Below, piece by piece: positions 44,425-54,870 of a stretch of 64,000 nt of DNA (positions are counted from its first letter, which is position 1; the number at the start of each line of letters is the position of its first letter). This DNA comes from Planctomycetota bacterium (GTDB lineage: Bacteria; Planctomycetota; Brocadiia; Brocadiales; Brocadiaceae). The notes under the pieces were generated by a model that was given only the letters and a program-made list of their open reading frames with translations, searched no databases and had not been told where the DNA came from. The DNA lies in the NCBI GenBank assembly GCA_016873165.1, contig VGXV01000014.1, positions 17,884 to 81,883 on the forward strand, read 5' to 3'. Both the position numbers and the translations under genes were made by a program.

Positions 44425-45924
44425 TCAGCCCCTTCCATAAATTATAGTAGTTTCCTTCAATTCATTTGTTACTGATGGCGTAAGCTGTTCAGGAAGCAGT
44501 CTCCACGCCCAGTTTCCTTTTGTAGTAGCCGGCAGATTCATCCTTGCTTCTTCGCCAAGCCCAAGGATATCCTGCATGGGAATGATCACGGTATCGGCAA
44601 TCGACATCATTGCAAGGTTTATTAACGCCTGACAAACATTGGTTTCGGAAACTTCTCTCCCTAAATACTTGAAAAGGTTTCTCTTTGTTTCTTCGTTTGC
44701 CTCATTTTTAAACCATCCCTTTATGGTGTTGTTATCATGGGTTCCGGTATACACCACGCAGTTTTTTACATAATTGTGGGGCACATACGGATTTTTAGCG
44801 ACGTCATCACCAAAGGCGAAGACAAGAAGTTTCATGCCGGGAAATTGAAACGTTTGCATGACGAGTATTACATCCGGCGTTATGGTGCCAAGGTCTTCCG
44901 CGATAATGGGCAAATCAGGAAAGTGTTTAAAAATAGTGATGAAAAAGTCTTCAGCAGGCGCTTCAACCCATGAGCCATTAATAGCGGTTTGTTCGTGGGC
45001 GGGGATTTCCCAATACGCGACAAACCCCCTGAAATGGTCTAACCGGACAATGTCAAAAAGTTCCATATTGTGCTCTATGCGTTTTATCCACCACGAAAAC
45101 CCTGTTTGTCTGTGAAAATCCCACGTATAAATAGGATTTCCCCATCGTTGTCCTGTTTTACTGAAATAATCCGGAGGCACTCCCGCAACGAATGCAGGCT
45201 GTTCGTTTTTATCCAATTTAAATAATTCCGGATGCGACCAGACGTCAGCGCTGTCATAGGTAACATAAATAGGAATATCTCCGATTATTTGTATGTTCTT
45301 TTTATTGCAGTACTCTTTTAGCCTGTACCATTGCTTAAAGAATATGTACTGGACAAACCGTTCCTTTTCCGTTCGGTCTTTTAATCTTTCTCTCCATTCG
45401 TGCATTGCTTCAGGTTTTCTGTGTTTTATTTCCGCAGGCCAGTCGCTCCATACTTTTCCGTGAAAATATTCTTTCAGGGCGATGAATAAAGTATAGTCAC
45501 AGAGCCAATGCGCGTTTTTTTCACAAAATAACTGAAATTCATACTTTCCGTCTTTTTGCAGTTGAAAATTCTGAAATGCCTTTTGAAGAATATCTTCTTT
45601 CCAGGTAGTGACATTTGCGTAATCTGTCCGGTCATCAGGCAAATGTTTGTAATTCCCGACATCCGAATTTGCAAGCAGACCTTCTTCCATCAAAATATCA
45701 GGACTTATCATGATATGGTTTCCCGCAAAGGCGGAGCAACTGCCGTAGGGGCTGTTGCCATAGGCGGTAGAGGTGGGATTTAACGGTAGTATCTGCCACA
45801 AACACTGCTTCGTTTCTGTCAGGAAATCGATAAATTTATAGGCAAAAGGACCAAAATCTCCAATGCCGTATGGCGATGGGAGAGATGTTATATGTAATAG
45901 TATTCCGCTTCTTCTCTTGTTCAT
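44425..45924 (-). CDS. malQ: 4-alpha-glucanotransferase (amylomaltase)
   Basis: 499 residues. It begins RRSGILLHITSLPSPYGIGDFG, has YVTYDSADVW, the nucleophile region DIVRLDHFRGF, the acid/base region IIAEDLGTI, and GTHDNNTIKGWF. GH77 disproportionating enzyme that rearranges alpha-1,4 glucans in glycogen metabolism. It starts eight bases after the GH57 gene and is the last of the glgB-GH57-malQ unit. Confidence 0.95.
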   Translation of the reverse strand: MNKRRSGILLHITSLPSPYGIGDFGPFAYKFIDFLTETKQCLWQILPLNPTSTAYGNSPYGSCSAFAGNHIMISPDILMEEGLLANSDVGNYKHLPDDRTDYANVTTWKEDILQKAFQNFQLQKDGKYEFQLFCEKNAHWLCDYTLFIALKEYFHGKVWSDWPAEIKHRKPEAMHEWRERLKDRTEKERFVQYIFFKQWYRLKEYCNKKNIQIIGDIPIYVTYDSADVWSHPELFKLDKNEQPAFVAGVPPDYFSKTGQRWGNPIYTWDFHRQTGFSWWIKRIEHNMELFDIVRLDHFRGFVAYWEIPAHEQTAINGSWVEAPAEDFFITIFKHFPDLPIIAEDLGTITPDVILVMQTFQFPGMKLLVFAFGDDVAKNPYVPHNYVKNCVVYTGTHDNNTIKGWFKNEANEETKRNLFKYLGREVSETNVCQALINLAMMSIADTVIIPMQDILGLGEEARMNLPATTKGNWAWRLLPEQLTPSVTNELKETTIIYGRG

Positions 45925-45931
45925 GTCTTTC

Positions 45932-48361
45932 CTATGACACCTTTACCCCTAAGTAGTACCCCAGTTTTTTAAATGCCTCTCCCCATCGTTTAAAATGCGG
46001 GTCATCTGTTAATGACTTTTCTTTCATTGTGTGGTAAATGTTTTTCCCGATATGGAAATAAACGTTTTGTGCCTCCCACATGTCCAGTTTTATGGAAAGC
46101 GAGTTTAGTAGTTTCAGTACTGCATCGATTTCCTCAATAAGTTTCATATCGCTTGGGTTTTTTCGCAACCAGTCCATGCGTGAATTTATCCATATGTTTG
46201 CCGCAAAGCCGATAGCATTTTTATCAATGGCAAATGACCAGCGTTTTGTTTCGTTAATGAGATTTTCCAGTTTTTCAAGATTCATTTCCGTATCTACGGA
46301 AAAAATATGTATTAAATCCGTATTTACCGTATATTCGGCAGTTAAAAAGAGGGGCCGCGGCGGCGGGGTTTGCACATAATTGAAGAAATTCATTAAGGAA
46401 TAATTATTTTCATAAATCATCCTGAAAGAAACCTCTATTTCCTTCATGGTGGTTTGCAGGATTTGATCCAGAATCATCCTCTTCCGGTCTTTAAAGAGAT
46501 GCCACAGGGAATAGCTGTAGGCGCCAAAATGATGATCCATGAGCCGTATTACATCGGGGATATCGCCTCTGTCAAAAATGCCCTTGATTTCCTGAAACAT
46601 GTCTGAAAATTCTTCATCAGTGGTAAAACATTTTACGCCGCCGTTAACATTATGGTCTCCTAAATGAATTACTGCAAAGACTATCACCGCATCTTCCCGG
46701 GTAATGCCGGATGTCACTCGCGTTTTTCCTAAAGCGAGTTTTAATCTTCCCGCGTACAGTTTCTCATAGTTCTCCGTCTTTACCGAATAACAGTAAATGG
46801 GCGTATCTTCCTGAAGATCTTCAAAGAGCGAAGTAATCGCATAATGCGCGCATACATGAAGGAGGTTGATTTTGCAAGGTTTTACATATAATTCATATAT
46901 TTTGTCGCCGTTTTCATATTTCGGGACATTACTCTTTATGTTTTTTAAAAGATCACGATATTCCGGTTCGATGGCAGAGCCGGAAATGTCTTCGGCAAGC
47001 TGAAGCGCCCTTGCGGCATACTGGATAATCTGTATTGTTTCAATGCCGGAAATTTCATCGAAAAACCAGCCGCAACTGGTATACATGAGCATTGCATTTC
47101 GCTGCATTTCAAGAAGTTTCAGAATTTTAGTTGTTTCTTCTTTTATTGGCGCCTTTGTGGTTTGTTTCTCGAAAAACCTGTTCATTGCTTCTTCCGTTCT
47201 GTTCAGGATAATTTCGATAAAGGCATTTCTTGCACCCCAGGGGTTTTTCAGGTATTTCCCTGCCTCAGATTCATAAATGGCTGCCAGTTTGTCCCTCAAA
47301 GTATCCATTGCCGCTCTGAGAGGAGCACGCCATTCCTGGTTCCAGCCGGGATGTCCGCCGGAACAGCATCCGCAATTATTTCTCCATCGTTCAATGCCGT
47401 GAATACAGCTCCATGAACTATTTTCCTTTATTTCCGCCTCGAATTTCGGAGGGTGTTTTTCGAGATACTCCCCGTAATTGGTGATCTTTGCCAGTTTTTT
47501 CGATTCGATATGATAGAGGCAGTATGCCAGGGCCATATCGCCTTTAAAATGGTGATGTCCGTATGTTTCTCCATCAGTTGCGATGTGTACCAGTTGCGGC
47601 CAATCCCTGTTTTCGGTAAAGGCAGAAAGTAATCGTGTGGCAAAATTTTCGCCGTTTTTCAGTAATCCGCCAAAGGCGAGGTCTTGTGAGATAGGACCGT
47701 CGTAGAAAAAGATGCAGATGCTTTTTCCCGAAGGAAGTCTGCAAAGATAAGGGGTTGTGGGATCTATTTCCCCGTTGCCCATATCTTTCCAATGGTGCTC
47801 TGCCATTCTTTTCATTCTCCGGGCCTGGCGCGGCGCGAGTACCGTAAATTTGATGCCCAGTTCCGCAAGTATCTCCAGGGCATCAATATTCACGGCTGTC
47901 TCAGGAAGCCACATGCCTTCTGCGTCTCTCCCGAATCTTGACTGAAAGTCCCGCAGTCCCCAAACAACCTGAGTGTACTTGTCTCTTTTATTGGCAAGGG
48001 GCATGATCATGTGGTTGTATATTTGAGCCAATGCCGAACCATGGCCGGAAAAGTGTTCTCTGCTCAACCTGTCCGCATCGATAATTGTCTGATAGACTTC
48101 CGGTTTATGTATTTCCATCCATGACATCAGGGTGGGACCAAAGTTAAAGCTTATCTTCGAATAAATATTGACGATATCTATTATTATTCCGTCAACATCA
48201 AGAATGCGTGAAGCGGCATTCGGGGCGTAACATTCTGCGGTTATCCGCTCATTCCAGTCATGATAGGGATATGCCGAGTCCTGAAGTTCAACGCCTTCCA
48301 GCCATGGATTTTCCCTTGGCGGTTGATAAAAATGGCCGTGAATACAAATGTATCTTTCCAT
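45932..48361 (-). CDS. GH57 family glycoside hydrolase with DUF3536
   Basis: 809 residues. The N-terminal GH57 domain begins YICIHGHFYQPPRENPW, has GMWLPETAVN and THIATDGETYGHHH (active-site region); a DUF3536-type C-terminal domain follows (RWRNNCGCCSGGHPG, then INLLHVCAHYAI). Members act on alpha-1,4/1,6 glucans. With GlgB and MalQ beside it, it probably remodels glycogen. No signal peptide, so cytoplasmic. Confidence 0.9.
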   Translation of the reverse strand: MERYICIHGHFYQPPRENPWLEGVELQDSAYPYHDWNERITAECYAPNAASRILDVDGIIIDIVNIYSKISFNFGPTLMSWMEIHKPEVYQTIIDADRLSREHFSGHGSALAQIYNHMIMPLANKRDKYTQVVWGLRDFQSRFGRDAEGMWLPETAVNIDALEILAELGIKFTVLAPRQARRMKRMAEHHWKDMGNGEIDPTTPYLCRLPSGKSICIFFYDGPISQDLAFGGLLKNGENFATRLLSAFTENRDWPQLVHIATDGETYGHHHFKGDMALAYCLYHIESKKLAKITNYGEYLEKHPPKFEAEIKENSSWSCIHGIERWRNNCGCCSGGHPGWNQEWRAPLRAAMDTLRDKLAAIYESEAGKYLKNPWGARNAFIEIILNRTEEAMNRFFEKQTTKAPIKEETTKILKLLEMQRNAMLMYTSCGWFFDEISGIETIQIIQYAARALQLAEDISGSAIEPEYRDLLKNIKSNVPKYENGDKIYELYVKPCKINLLHVCAHYAITSLFEDLQEDTPIYCYSVKTENYEKLYAGRLKLALGKTRVTSGITREDAVIVFAVIHLGDHNVNGGVKCFTTDEEFSDMFQEIKGIFDRGDIPDVIRLMDHHFGAYSYSLWHLFKDRKRMILDQILQTTMKEIEVSFRMIYENNYSLMNFFNYVQTPPPRPLFLTAEYTVNTDLIHIFSVDTEMNLEKLENLINETKRWSFAIDKNAIGFAANIWINSRMDWLRKNPSDMKLIEEIDAVLKLLNSLSIKLDMWEAQNVYFHIGKNIYHTMKEKSLTDDPHFKRWGEAFKKLGYYLGVKVS

Positions 48362-48406
48362 AAGTCAGGTTATTCCTTTAAAGTATTTAATCCTGATAGT
48401 ATTACA

Positions 48407-50359
48407 TTAGATGTGTTCCATCTTCATTTCTTTTTTTAAGAAAATGATGCCGAGTGGAGGAAGCGTCAGGGTCAGTGAATAATGTCTTCCATGCGAAGGC
48501 AACGGATTCGCTTCGATCCCTCCGAAGTTTCCGTGTCCGCTTCCGTGATAATGTTTTGCGTCGCTGTTCAACGCCTCTTTCCAGAATCCCCCATACGGAA
48601 CGCCAATGCGATAGTCGTATCGGGGCACGGGGGTAAAGTTGCAGACCACCAGAACCTGATCCTTTACCGTTTTCCCCTTTCGCAGGAAGCTTATGATGTT
48701 GCGGTCAAGATCGTGAAAATCAACCCACTCAAACCCATGATATTCAAAATCAATTTCATACAGCGCCGGTTCGGATTTGTAAAAATGATTAAGGTCTTTC
48801 ACCCATTCTTGTAATCCATAATGAATGGGGTATTGAAGCAAATGCCAGTCAAGACTCTCTTCATGATTCCATTCTTTTGTCTGCCCGAATTCTCCGCCCA
48901 TAAAGAGTAATTTCTTCCCGGGATGTCCGTACATGTATCCAAGTAAAAGCCGGAGGTTCGCGAACTTTTGCCACTCATCGCCCGGCATTTTATTTAATAA
49001 TGCTCCCTTTCCATGCACAACTTCATCGTGGGAAAGCGGCAAGACGAAGTTTTCGGTAAAGGAATACAGGATGCTGAAGGTAATCTGATTCATATGGTAT
49101 TTCCGATAAATGGGATCATAGGAAAAATATTTTAACATGTCGTGCATCCATCCCATATTCCATTTCATCCCGAATCCAAGACCGCCGATGTATGTAGGCC
49201 GTGAAACCATAGGCCATGCGGTGGATTCTTCGGCAATGGTCTGAACATCCGGATAAAAATGATATACCGTTTCATTGAATTTTTTCAGAAAACCGACGGC
49301 CTCAATATTTTCCCTGCCGCCGTATTTGTTTGGTATCCATTCTCCCTCTTTTCTTGAATAATCAAGGTACAGCATCGATGCGACGGCATCTACCCGCAGA
49401 CCGTCAATATGATATTTGTCGAGCCAGAAAAGGGCGTTGCTTATAAGAAAGTTCCGCACTTCATTCCTGTCGTAATTAAAAATGTAGCTTGTCCAGTCCG
49501 GATGAAATCCCTTCCTCGGATCGGCGTGTTCGTAAAGATGTGTGCCGTCAAAGTAAACGAGTCCGTGTTCATCGGAGGGAAAATGGGACGGCACCCAGTC
49601 AAGGATAACGCCAATTCCGTTCCGATGAAGGTAATCAACCAGATACATTAAATCCTGCGGGGTTCCGTATCGGCTCGTTGGGGAAAAATATCCGGTTGTC
49701 TGATATCCCCAGGAGCCATAAAAAGGGTGTTCCATCACAGGGAGGAATTCCACGTGGGTAAATCCCATTCTTTTTACATATTCCGCGAGATAGTGCGCCA
49801 TTTCACGGTAATTCAGATATCTGTTTCCCGCCCCCGGCACACGCCTCCAAGAACCAGGATGGACTTCATAGATGGAGAGGGGGGCATTGATACTGCTTTT
49901 CCCGGAGCGCTCTTTCATCCATGTTTGATCACCCCATGTGTATGTTAAATCTCTTACAATAGAAGCGCTTTTGGGAGGAACCTCTCCATAGAAAGCAAAA
50001 GGGTCCCGTTTGTCAACCCGGTAATTATTATATTGCGAGCGAATATGGTAGCGATAGATCGCTCCTTCAGTAATGTGAGGAATAAATCCTTCCCATATGC
50101 CGGATTGGTCTTCTCTTGATTTCAGATGGTGCGATTCTTTATTCCAGTGATTAAAATCGCCAATTACCGATACCTTTTCAGCGTTTGGCGCCCATACGGC
50201 AAAGTAAACGCCTTTCTTGTTATTAAAGGTGACAAGGTGCGAGCCAAGTTTCTCATAGAGCTGAAAATGATTTCCTTCTTTAAACAGATAAACATCATGG
50301 TCAGTTAAGAGACTTTCATTACTATGAGCAGCTTTAGAGGTTTTGTTTTTATCTGTCAT
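48407..50359 (-). CDS. glgB: 1,4-alpha-glucan branching enzyme
   Basis: 650 residues. An N-terminal CBM48 domain ([22 protein letters not shown]) precedes the GH13 barrel: [10 protein letters not shown], the nucleophile motif [14 protein letters not shown], the acid/base region IAEEST, and [13 protein letters not shown]. It makes alpha-1,6 branches in glycogen. First gene of the operon, divergent from mutL with 281 bases between. Identification is secure. Confidence 0.95.
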   Translation of the reverse strand: MTDKNKTSKAAHSNESLLTDHDVYLFKEGNHFQLYEKLGSHLVTFNNKKGVYFAVWAPNAEKVSVIGDFNHWNKESHHLKSREDQSGIWEGFIPHITEGAIYRYHIRSQYNNYRVDKRDPFAFYGEVPPKSASIVRDLTYTWGDQTWMKERSGKSSINAPLSIYEVHPGSWRRVPGAGNRYLNYREMAHYLAEYVKRMGFTHVEFLPVMEHPFYGSWGYQTTGYFSPTSRYGTPQDLMYLVDYLHRNGIGVILDWVPSHFPSDEHGLVYFDGTHLYEHADPRKGFHPDWTSYIFNYDRNEVRNFLISNALFWLDKYHIDGLRVDAVASMLYLDYSRKEGEWIPNKYGGRENIEAVGFLKKFNETVYHFYPDVQTIAEESTAWPMVSRPTYIGGLGFGMKWNMGWMHDMLKYFSYDPIYRKYHMNQITFSILYSFTENFVLPLSHDEVVHGKGALLNKMPGDEWQKFANLRLLLGYMYGHPGKKLLFMGGEFGQTKEWNHEESLDWHLLQYPIHYGLQEWVKDLNHFYKSEPALYEIDFEYHGFEWVDFHDLDRNIISFLRKGKTVKDQVLVVCNFTPVPRYDYRIGVPYGGFWKEALNSDAKHYHGSGHGNFGGIEANPLPSHGRHYSLTLTLPPLGIIFLKKEMKMEHI

Positions 50360-50640
50360 AATTTGCTTGTTTTCACCAGAGCAAATAAAGACACCAAAGT
50401 TCGTTCTTTATTTCTTGAAAACCGGGTTTTTTAATAAAAACGTTAAATTTTAATGTAAAATAACATTATAATGATAGTTAATACCAAATACACTTATAAA
50501 TTTATTATGGCGTATGAAAAAAAGGTATCATTCCAGAGGATAAGAGATAATTTGTTATCATCAATGAATGATGGCAAAAAAGATATGATTAATTTTAATG
50601 AGAATGTTTTATTGTTTAGGGTTGAGTTGAGTGTGCAAAA

Positions 50641-52425
50641 ATGGGTAAAGTTAAGATTCTTCCCCCATCGGTAATTAATAAAATTGCAGCAGGAGAATTA
50701 ATTGACAGACCGGCTGCCGTTGTAAAAGAACTCATTGAAAATTCCATCGATGCGGGCGCTAAGAGGATAGATGTTTATCTGGAGGACGGGGGAAGAAAAC
50801 TGATACGGATATCGGATGATGGCAGTGGAATGGATGCGGAAGACCTTGCGCTTGTTTTCAAGAGCCATACCACCAGCAAACTATCCAGCGCGGAGGATTT
50901 GTTTTCGATTCACACACTGGGGTTTCGCGGCGAAGCCTTGCCCAGTATCGGCGCGGTGTCTCATGCCAAAATTACTTCAAGGTTAAAAGGGGCGATAAGC
51001 GGCGCGGAGATAAAAATCGATGGCGGCAATATCGGCAACGTGAAGGAATGCGGCGCGCCGGAAGGCACGCAGATTGAAGTTCATAAGCTTTTCTTCAATA
51101 CTCCCGTGCGGAAGAAATTTATGAAAACGGTGCCCACAGAGATGTCGTATATCTCGGATGTATTGACACGGTTTGCCCTTTGTTATCCGAATATTCATTT
51201 TACACTAAGACACAACGACAGAACCGTATTTAATCTTCCGCCTGTCCAGGAAACAATTGAAAGAATAGAAGTATTTTTTGGGAACGAACTGAAAAAACAT
51301 CTCCTCTCCGTGTTCCTCAGAGAAGAGTTGTTTGCCCTCAACGGATATATTGCATCGCCATTTCTCAACAAAGCAAATGCAAGGTTGCAGTTTATTTTTT
51401 TGAACGGACGCTCTATTAAAGATACGGCCGTTTATCGTGCAATCAGCGAAGCGTATCAGGGAAAGTTAATGAACAAACGATACCCTATCGTATTTTTATT
51501 TTTAACGGTAGCGCCGTCTGAGGTGGATGTTAATGTGCATCCCACAAAAACCGAGGTGCGGTTTCGGAACAAGAGCATTGTTTTTAATTATGTGCTGTCA
51601 ACGCTGAAAGGTGCCTTGAATAAGTCGCAAGCAAAGCCTGTTGACATAGCAGCATCGGAAAAAATATTTCAAAGAAACAAGGAAATTGCGAATCCGGTTG
51701 ATTACAGAAACAGATCTTTATGGGAACAATTTCCTTTCGAAAAAACAGAAAAAGGATTATCGGGAACATATGCCGATACGACAGATACGAAAAGCGCCCC
51801 TGCTCCTTTGAAAAAACAGGAGTTGTTTGTTGAGAAGGGCGTTGTTTCCGGGAAAAAAAGATATTTCCAGATCCATAATTCCTTTATTGTTGAGGAGACA
51901 AATGAAGGGATGAATATTATCGATCAGCATGCCCTGCATGAAATAATCCTGTACCATGAAATACAGAAGGGAATGCAGTCTTCTCAATCTCCCCGTCAGC
52001 GGTTACTTATACCGGAACTTGTGGAATTGAATCCGAAAGACTTTTTTTTCGTATTGAGCATAAGGGAACAGTTGAATGATATTGGCATGGAAATCGAGGA
52101 GTTTGGAAGCAATACCGTGATGATTCGCTCCTTTCCCCAAATTTTGAAGTATTTGAATGGAAAAGAATTTATAGAAAATTTGACCCATGATTTTGGAGAG
52201 GAAGATTATCGAAGGGGCAATGAAGACATCATGAATAAATTAGTCAGCATCATGGCATGCAAAGCAGCGATAAAAGCGGGGCAGAAATTAGATTACCAGG
52301 AAATAGAAGAACTCATGGAAAAGAAAAAAAATATCAACGCCTATACGAATAATTGCCCCCATGGCAGGCCGACGACACTGTCATTTTCTCTGGATGAATT
52401 GTACAAACATTTCAAGAGAAAATGA
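50641..52425 (+). CDS. mutL: DNA mismatch repair protein MutL
   Basis: 594 residues. GHKL ATPase motifs: KIAAGELIDRPAAVVKELIENSIDAGA, RISDDGSGM, TTSKL and GFRGEALPSIG. The C-terminal dimer domain has DQHALHEIILYH (usual motif DQHA-x2-E-x4-E; the last Glu is His here), ACKAAIKAG and CPHGRPT, metal-site motifs of endonuclease-type MutL. This suggests a nicking MutL, with one changed ligand. Monocistronic. Confidence 0.93.
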   Translation: MGKVKILPPSVINKIAAGELIDRPAAVVKELIENSIDAGAKRIDVYLEDGGRKLIRISDDGSGMDAEDLALVFKSHTTSKLSSAEDLFSIHTLGFRGEALPSIGAVSHAKITSRLKGAISGAEIKIDGGNIGNVKECGAPEGTQIEVHKLFFNTPVRKKFMKTVPTEMSYISDVLTRFALCYPNIHFTLRHNDRTVFNLPPVQETIERIEVFFGNELKKHLLSVFLREELFALNGYIASPFLNKANARLQFIFLNGRSIKDTAVYRAISEAYQGKLMNKRYPIVFLFLTVAPSEVDVNVHPTKTEVRFRNKSIVFNYVLSTLKGALNKSQAKPVDIAASEKIFQRNKEIANPVDYRNRSLWEQFPFEKTEKGLSGTYADTTDTKSAPAPLKKQELFVEKGVVSGKKRYFQIHNSFIVEETNEGMNIIDQHALHEIILYHEIQKGMQSSQSPRQRLLIPELVELNPKDFFFVLSIREQLNDIGMEIEEFGSNTVMIRSFPQILKYLNGKEFIENLTHDFGEEDYRRGNEDIMNKLVSIMACKAAIKAGQKLDYQEIEELMEKKKNINAYTNNCPHGRPTTLSFSLDELYKHFKRK

Positions 52426-52504
52426 CGCGCTGAGGCCAACAAGGCTGTTATCCTATGTTTTTTTGTAATGAGAAGTTAAGCCAATTTTTCCGGTTAAAAA
52501 AGCC

Positions 52505-52533
52505 TTGACTTTTATTTTTACCGCTGATAAGAT
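52505..52533 (+). promoter_or_regulatory. Promoter candidate for queD
   Basis: TTGACT (52505-52510), a 17-base spacer and TAAGAT (52528-52533). The leader of about 110 bases is AT-rich. I looked for a preQ1 aptamer there and saw none. Confidence 0.5.
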
Positions 52534-52651
52534 TTTTCATAGCTCCATGAAAAAATTAATGTTACGCCATATACGCACGTCCCATTCATAAAAAAATGTA
52601 GTATTTTTATAATTGCTTTCTTAAAAACATTTCTTTAATGGATTAATATAC

Positions 52652-53017
52652 ATGTATGAACTTGTAATCGACACGGATTTTGCCGCGGCACACAATCTCC
52701 GGGAATATAAAGGACAATGTGAAAATCTTCATGGCCATAACTGGAAGGTTCAGGTCGTTTTGAAGGCGGAAAAATTAGATAAGTTGGGTATGGTTATTGA
52801 TTTCAGAGAGGCCAAAAAACTCATCGGAGACATAACAAAAAAGTTTGATCATATTTACTTAAACGACCTGCCACATTTTAAAATAGAAAACCCAACCACA
52901 GAAAACATTTCTAAAACGATTTATAAAGAGTTAACAAATACCATGCCTGCGGGTATTAAAGTCGAAAGAGTTACTACATGGGAGTCAGACCGTTGCGGAG
53001 CATCGTATTTCGAATAA
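52652..53017 (+). CDS. queD: 6-carboxy-5,6,7,8-tetrahydropterin synthase QueD
   Basis: 121 residues, the usual length. Zinc ligands His14, His27 and His29 (AAAH; LHGHN) and catalytic Cys23 (QCENLHGHN) are present. The C-terminal TWESDRCGASY supplies the substrate-binding Glu. It converts dihydroneopterin triphosphate to 6-carboxytetrahydropterin in queuosine synthesis. Sixteen bases separate it from the next gene, so they share a transcript. Confidence 0.93.
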   Translation: MYELVIDTDFAAAHNLREYKGQCENLHGHNWKVQVVLKAEKLDKLGMVIDFREAKKLIGDITKKFDHIYLNDLPHFKIENPTTENISKTIYKELTNTMPAGIKVERVTTWESDRCGASYFE

Positions 53018-53033
53018 TATTTTTTTTCCGACA

Positions 53034-54332
53034 ATGTCTATAAAGAATACCATTATTCAAGTAGCCCTTGATTTTGTTGACCTTCACAGGGCGATAAAAG
53101 TTGCCCGCGAGGCAATAGAAGGAGGCGCTGATTGGTTGGAAATAGGCACACCCCTTATAAAAAGCGAAGGGATGAATGCCGTTCGCCGGTTGAGAGAACT
53201 ATTTCCCGAAACGATGCTGATTGCCGACATGAAAACCATGGATGCCGGACGCCTGGAAATGGAAATGGCCGCAAAAGCAGGCGCCAATATCGCGGTAGTA
53301 ATGGGCAATGCGCCTGGCGCGACAATACGTGAATGTGCATTGGCCGGTAAAAATTATGGCATAAAAATATGCGCCGATTTTATGGATGCCGACGCTGCTG
53401 ACGAACGTATCAAAAATGTTGAAAGGTGGGGTGTTGATTATATTTCCGTTCATACCGCAATCGACGACCAGATGAGCGGAAAGACGCCTTTTGATACATT
53501 ACAACACATATGCAAAAAGGCCGGTGTGCCTGTTGCGGTTGCAGGCGGCATTAATTCTGAAAATGTCATTGATGCGGTAAACGCCGGTGCGCAAATCGTA
53601 ATTGTTGGCGGATATATCAGCAAATCAGAAAACGCCAGGGATGCGGTAAACAATATCCGGCTGGCGGTGAAAGAAAACAGAAGAATTCAAACCGGTCTTT
53701 TCAAGAGAGTAACGCATGATGATGTCCGAAATGTGTTCATGAAGCTTTCGACCGCAAATATATCCGATGGCCGCCATCGCGCGAAAAGCATCGTGGGATT
53801 ATATCCGATAAATCCCTCTGCTAAACTTGTCGGCACCGCTGTTACTGTTCGGACGTATCCGGGCGATTGGGCGAAGCCGGTAGAAGCAATAGATGTGGCA
53901 AAAGAAGGCGATGTAATTGTGATTGACGCCGGAGGAACAGGTCCGGCGGTTTGGGGGGAACTGGCTACGCACAGCGCCATACAAAAAAAAATAAGCGGCC
54001 TGGTAGTGTTTGGAGCAGTGCGCGACACTGCGGAAATAAGAAAACTGAATTTTCCTGTGTTTACAAAATTAGTTATGCCGGATGCAGGAGAACCGAGGGG
54101 ATTGGGTGAAATTAACATACCGCTGAACATTTCAGGAATTCAAGTTATGCCGGGAGACTGGCTTATCGGGGATGAGGACGGAATTATGGCAATACCACAG
54201 GCAGAATCCGAAATCAGCGTTAACTATGGCATGGATTGTCTGGAAAAAGAAAACAGAATCCGCAAGGAAATTTTATCTGAAAAAAGTTCTTTAGGAAAAG
54301 TGACAGATTTGTTAAAATGGGAAAAGAAATAA
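53034..54332 (+). CDS. Bifunctional 3-hexulose-6-phosphate synthase / RraA-like protein
   Basis: 432 residues: residues 1-215 are a hexulose-6-phosphate synthase (OMP decarboxylase fold; LIADMKTMDAG active-site strand, ADFMDADAADERIK, PVAVAGGIN). Residues 230-432 form an RraA/demethylmenaquinone-methyltransferase-like domain (ISDGRHRAK, VVFGAVRD, PGDWLIGDEDG). HPS interconverts ribulose-5-phosphate plus formaldehyde with hexulose-6-phosphate; run in reverse it supplies pentoses where the pentose phosphate path is incomplete. The fusion is known in archaea and a few bacteria. No separate 6-phospho-3-hexuloisomerase gene is seen here. Confidence 0.88.
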   Translation: MSIKNTIIQVALDFVDLHRAIKVAREAIEGGADWLEIGTPLIKSEGMNAVRRLRELFPETMLIADMKTMDAGRLEMEMAAKAGANIAVVMGNAPGATIRECALAGKNYGIKICADFMDADAADERIKNVERWGVDYISVHTAIDDQMSGKTPFDTLQHICKKAGVPVAVAGGINSENVIDAVNAGAQIVIVGGYISKSENARDAVNNIRLAVKENRRIQTGLFKRVTHDDVRNVFMKLSTANISDGRHRAKSIVGLYPINPSAKLVGTAVTVRTYPGDWAKPVEAIDVAKEGDVIVIDAGGTGPAVWGELATHSAIQKKISGLVVFGAVRDTAEIRKLNFPVFTKLVMPDAGEPRGLGEINIPLNISGIQVMPGDWLIGDEDGIMAIPQAESEISVNYGMDCLEKENRIRKEILSEKSSLGKVTDLLKWEKK

Positions 54333-54369
54333 TTATGTTACGCGGAAAGATTTATGAGGGTAACAGAGC

Positions 54370-54870
54370 ATGAAATGTGAATCTTGCAACAAAAAATACG
54401 CAACCGTGCACTTAACGGAAATTGTTGGGAATGTAAAGAAAGAACGACATCTTTGCGAAGAATGCGCGCAAAGCGTAAATACGCAGATTGCCAAAGTTCC
54501 CTCCCCTACGGAAATATTAACAAACCTTATCAACCAGGTGGCTCCGGGAATCAACGAATTATCAAAGATTATTTGCCCTGTCTGCGGATTATCATATCTG
54601 GAATTCCGTTCTCACGGGCGGCTTGGCTGTCCTATGGATTATACCGTTTTCAGAAAAGGCTTAATCCCTCTGCTTGAAAAAATGCATGGCAGCGTACAGC
54701 ATGTGGGAAAAGTGCCTTCTAGGGCAGGAAAAGAGTTGATCAAGAAAAATGAACTTATGCAGTTGAGAAACGAATTGAACAAAGCAATTGAAAAGGAAGA
54801 CTATGAAAGAGCAGCGGAGTTAAGAGATAAAATATACGAAATTTCGGGCGACAATGATGAAAATAAGTGA
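54370..54870 (+). CDS. mcsA: McsA-type UVR-motif zinc protein
   Basis: 166 residues. Zinc pairs Cys3/Cys6 and Cys29/Cys32 (MKCESC, LCEEC), then CPVCGLSYLEF and GCPMDY. The C-terminal UVR motif (LRNELNKAIEKEDYERAAELRDKIYE) interacts with ClpC or UvrB-like partners. In Bacillus, McsA activates the arginine kinase McsB. It overlaps mcsB by 17 bases. No ctsR repressor gene precedes it; the upstream gene is the HPS fusion. Confidence 0.92.
   Translation: MKCESCNKKYATVHLTEIVGNVKKERHLCEECAQSVNTQIAKVPSPTEILTNLINQVAPGINELSKIICPVCGLSYLEFRSHGRLGCPMDYTVFRKGLIPLLEKMHGSVQHVGKVPSRAGKELIKKNELMQLRNELNKAIEKEDYERAAELRDKIYEISGDNDENK

Noticed and set aside
50471..50674. 67-residue frame ahead of mutL
   Set aside because: It overlaps the mutL start in another frame and lacks a ribosome site; probably leader sequence.
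52534..52651. preQ1 riboswitch before queD
   Set aside because: Expected from pathway logic, but the AT-rich leader shows neither the short preQ1-I pseudoknot pattern nor a preQ1-II core.
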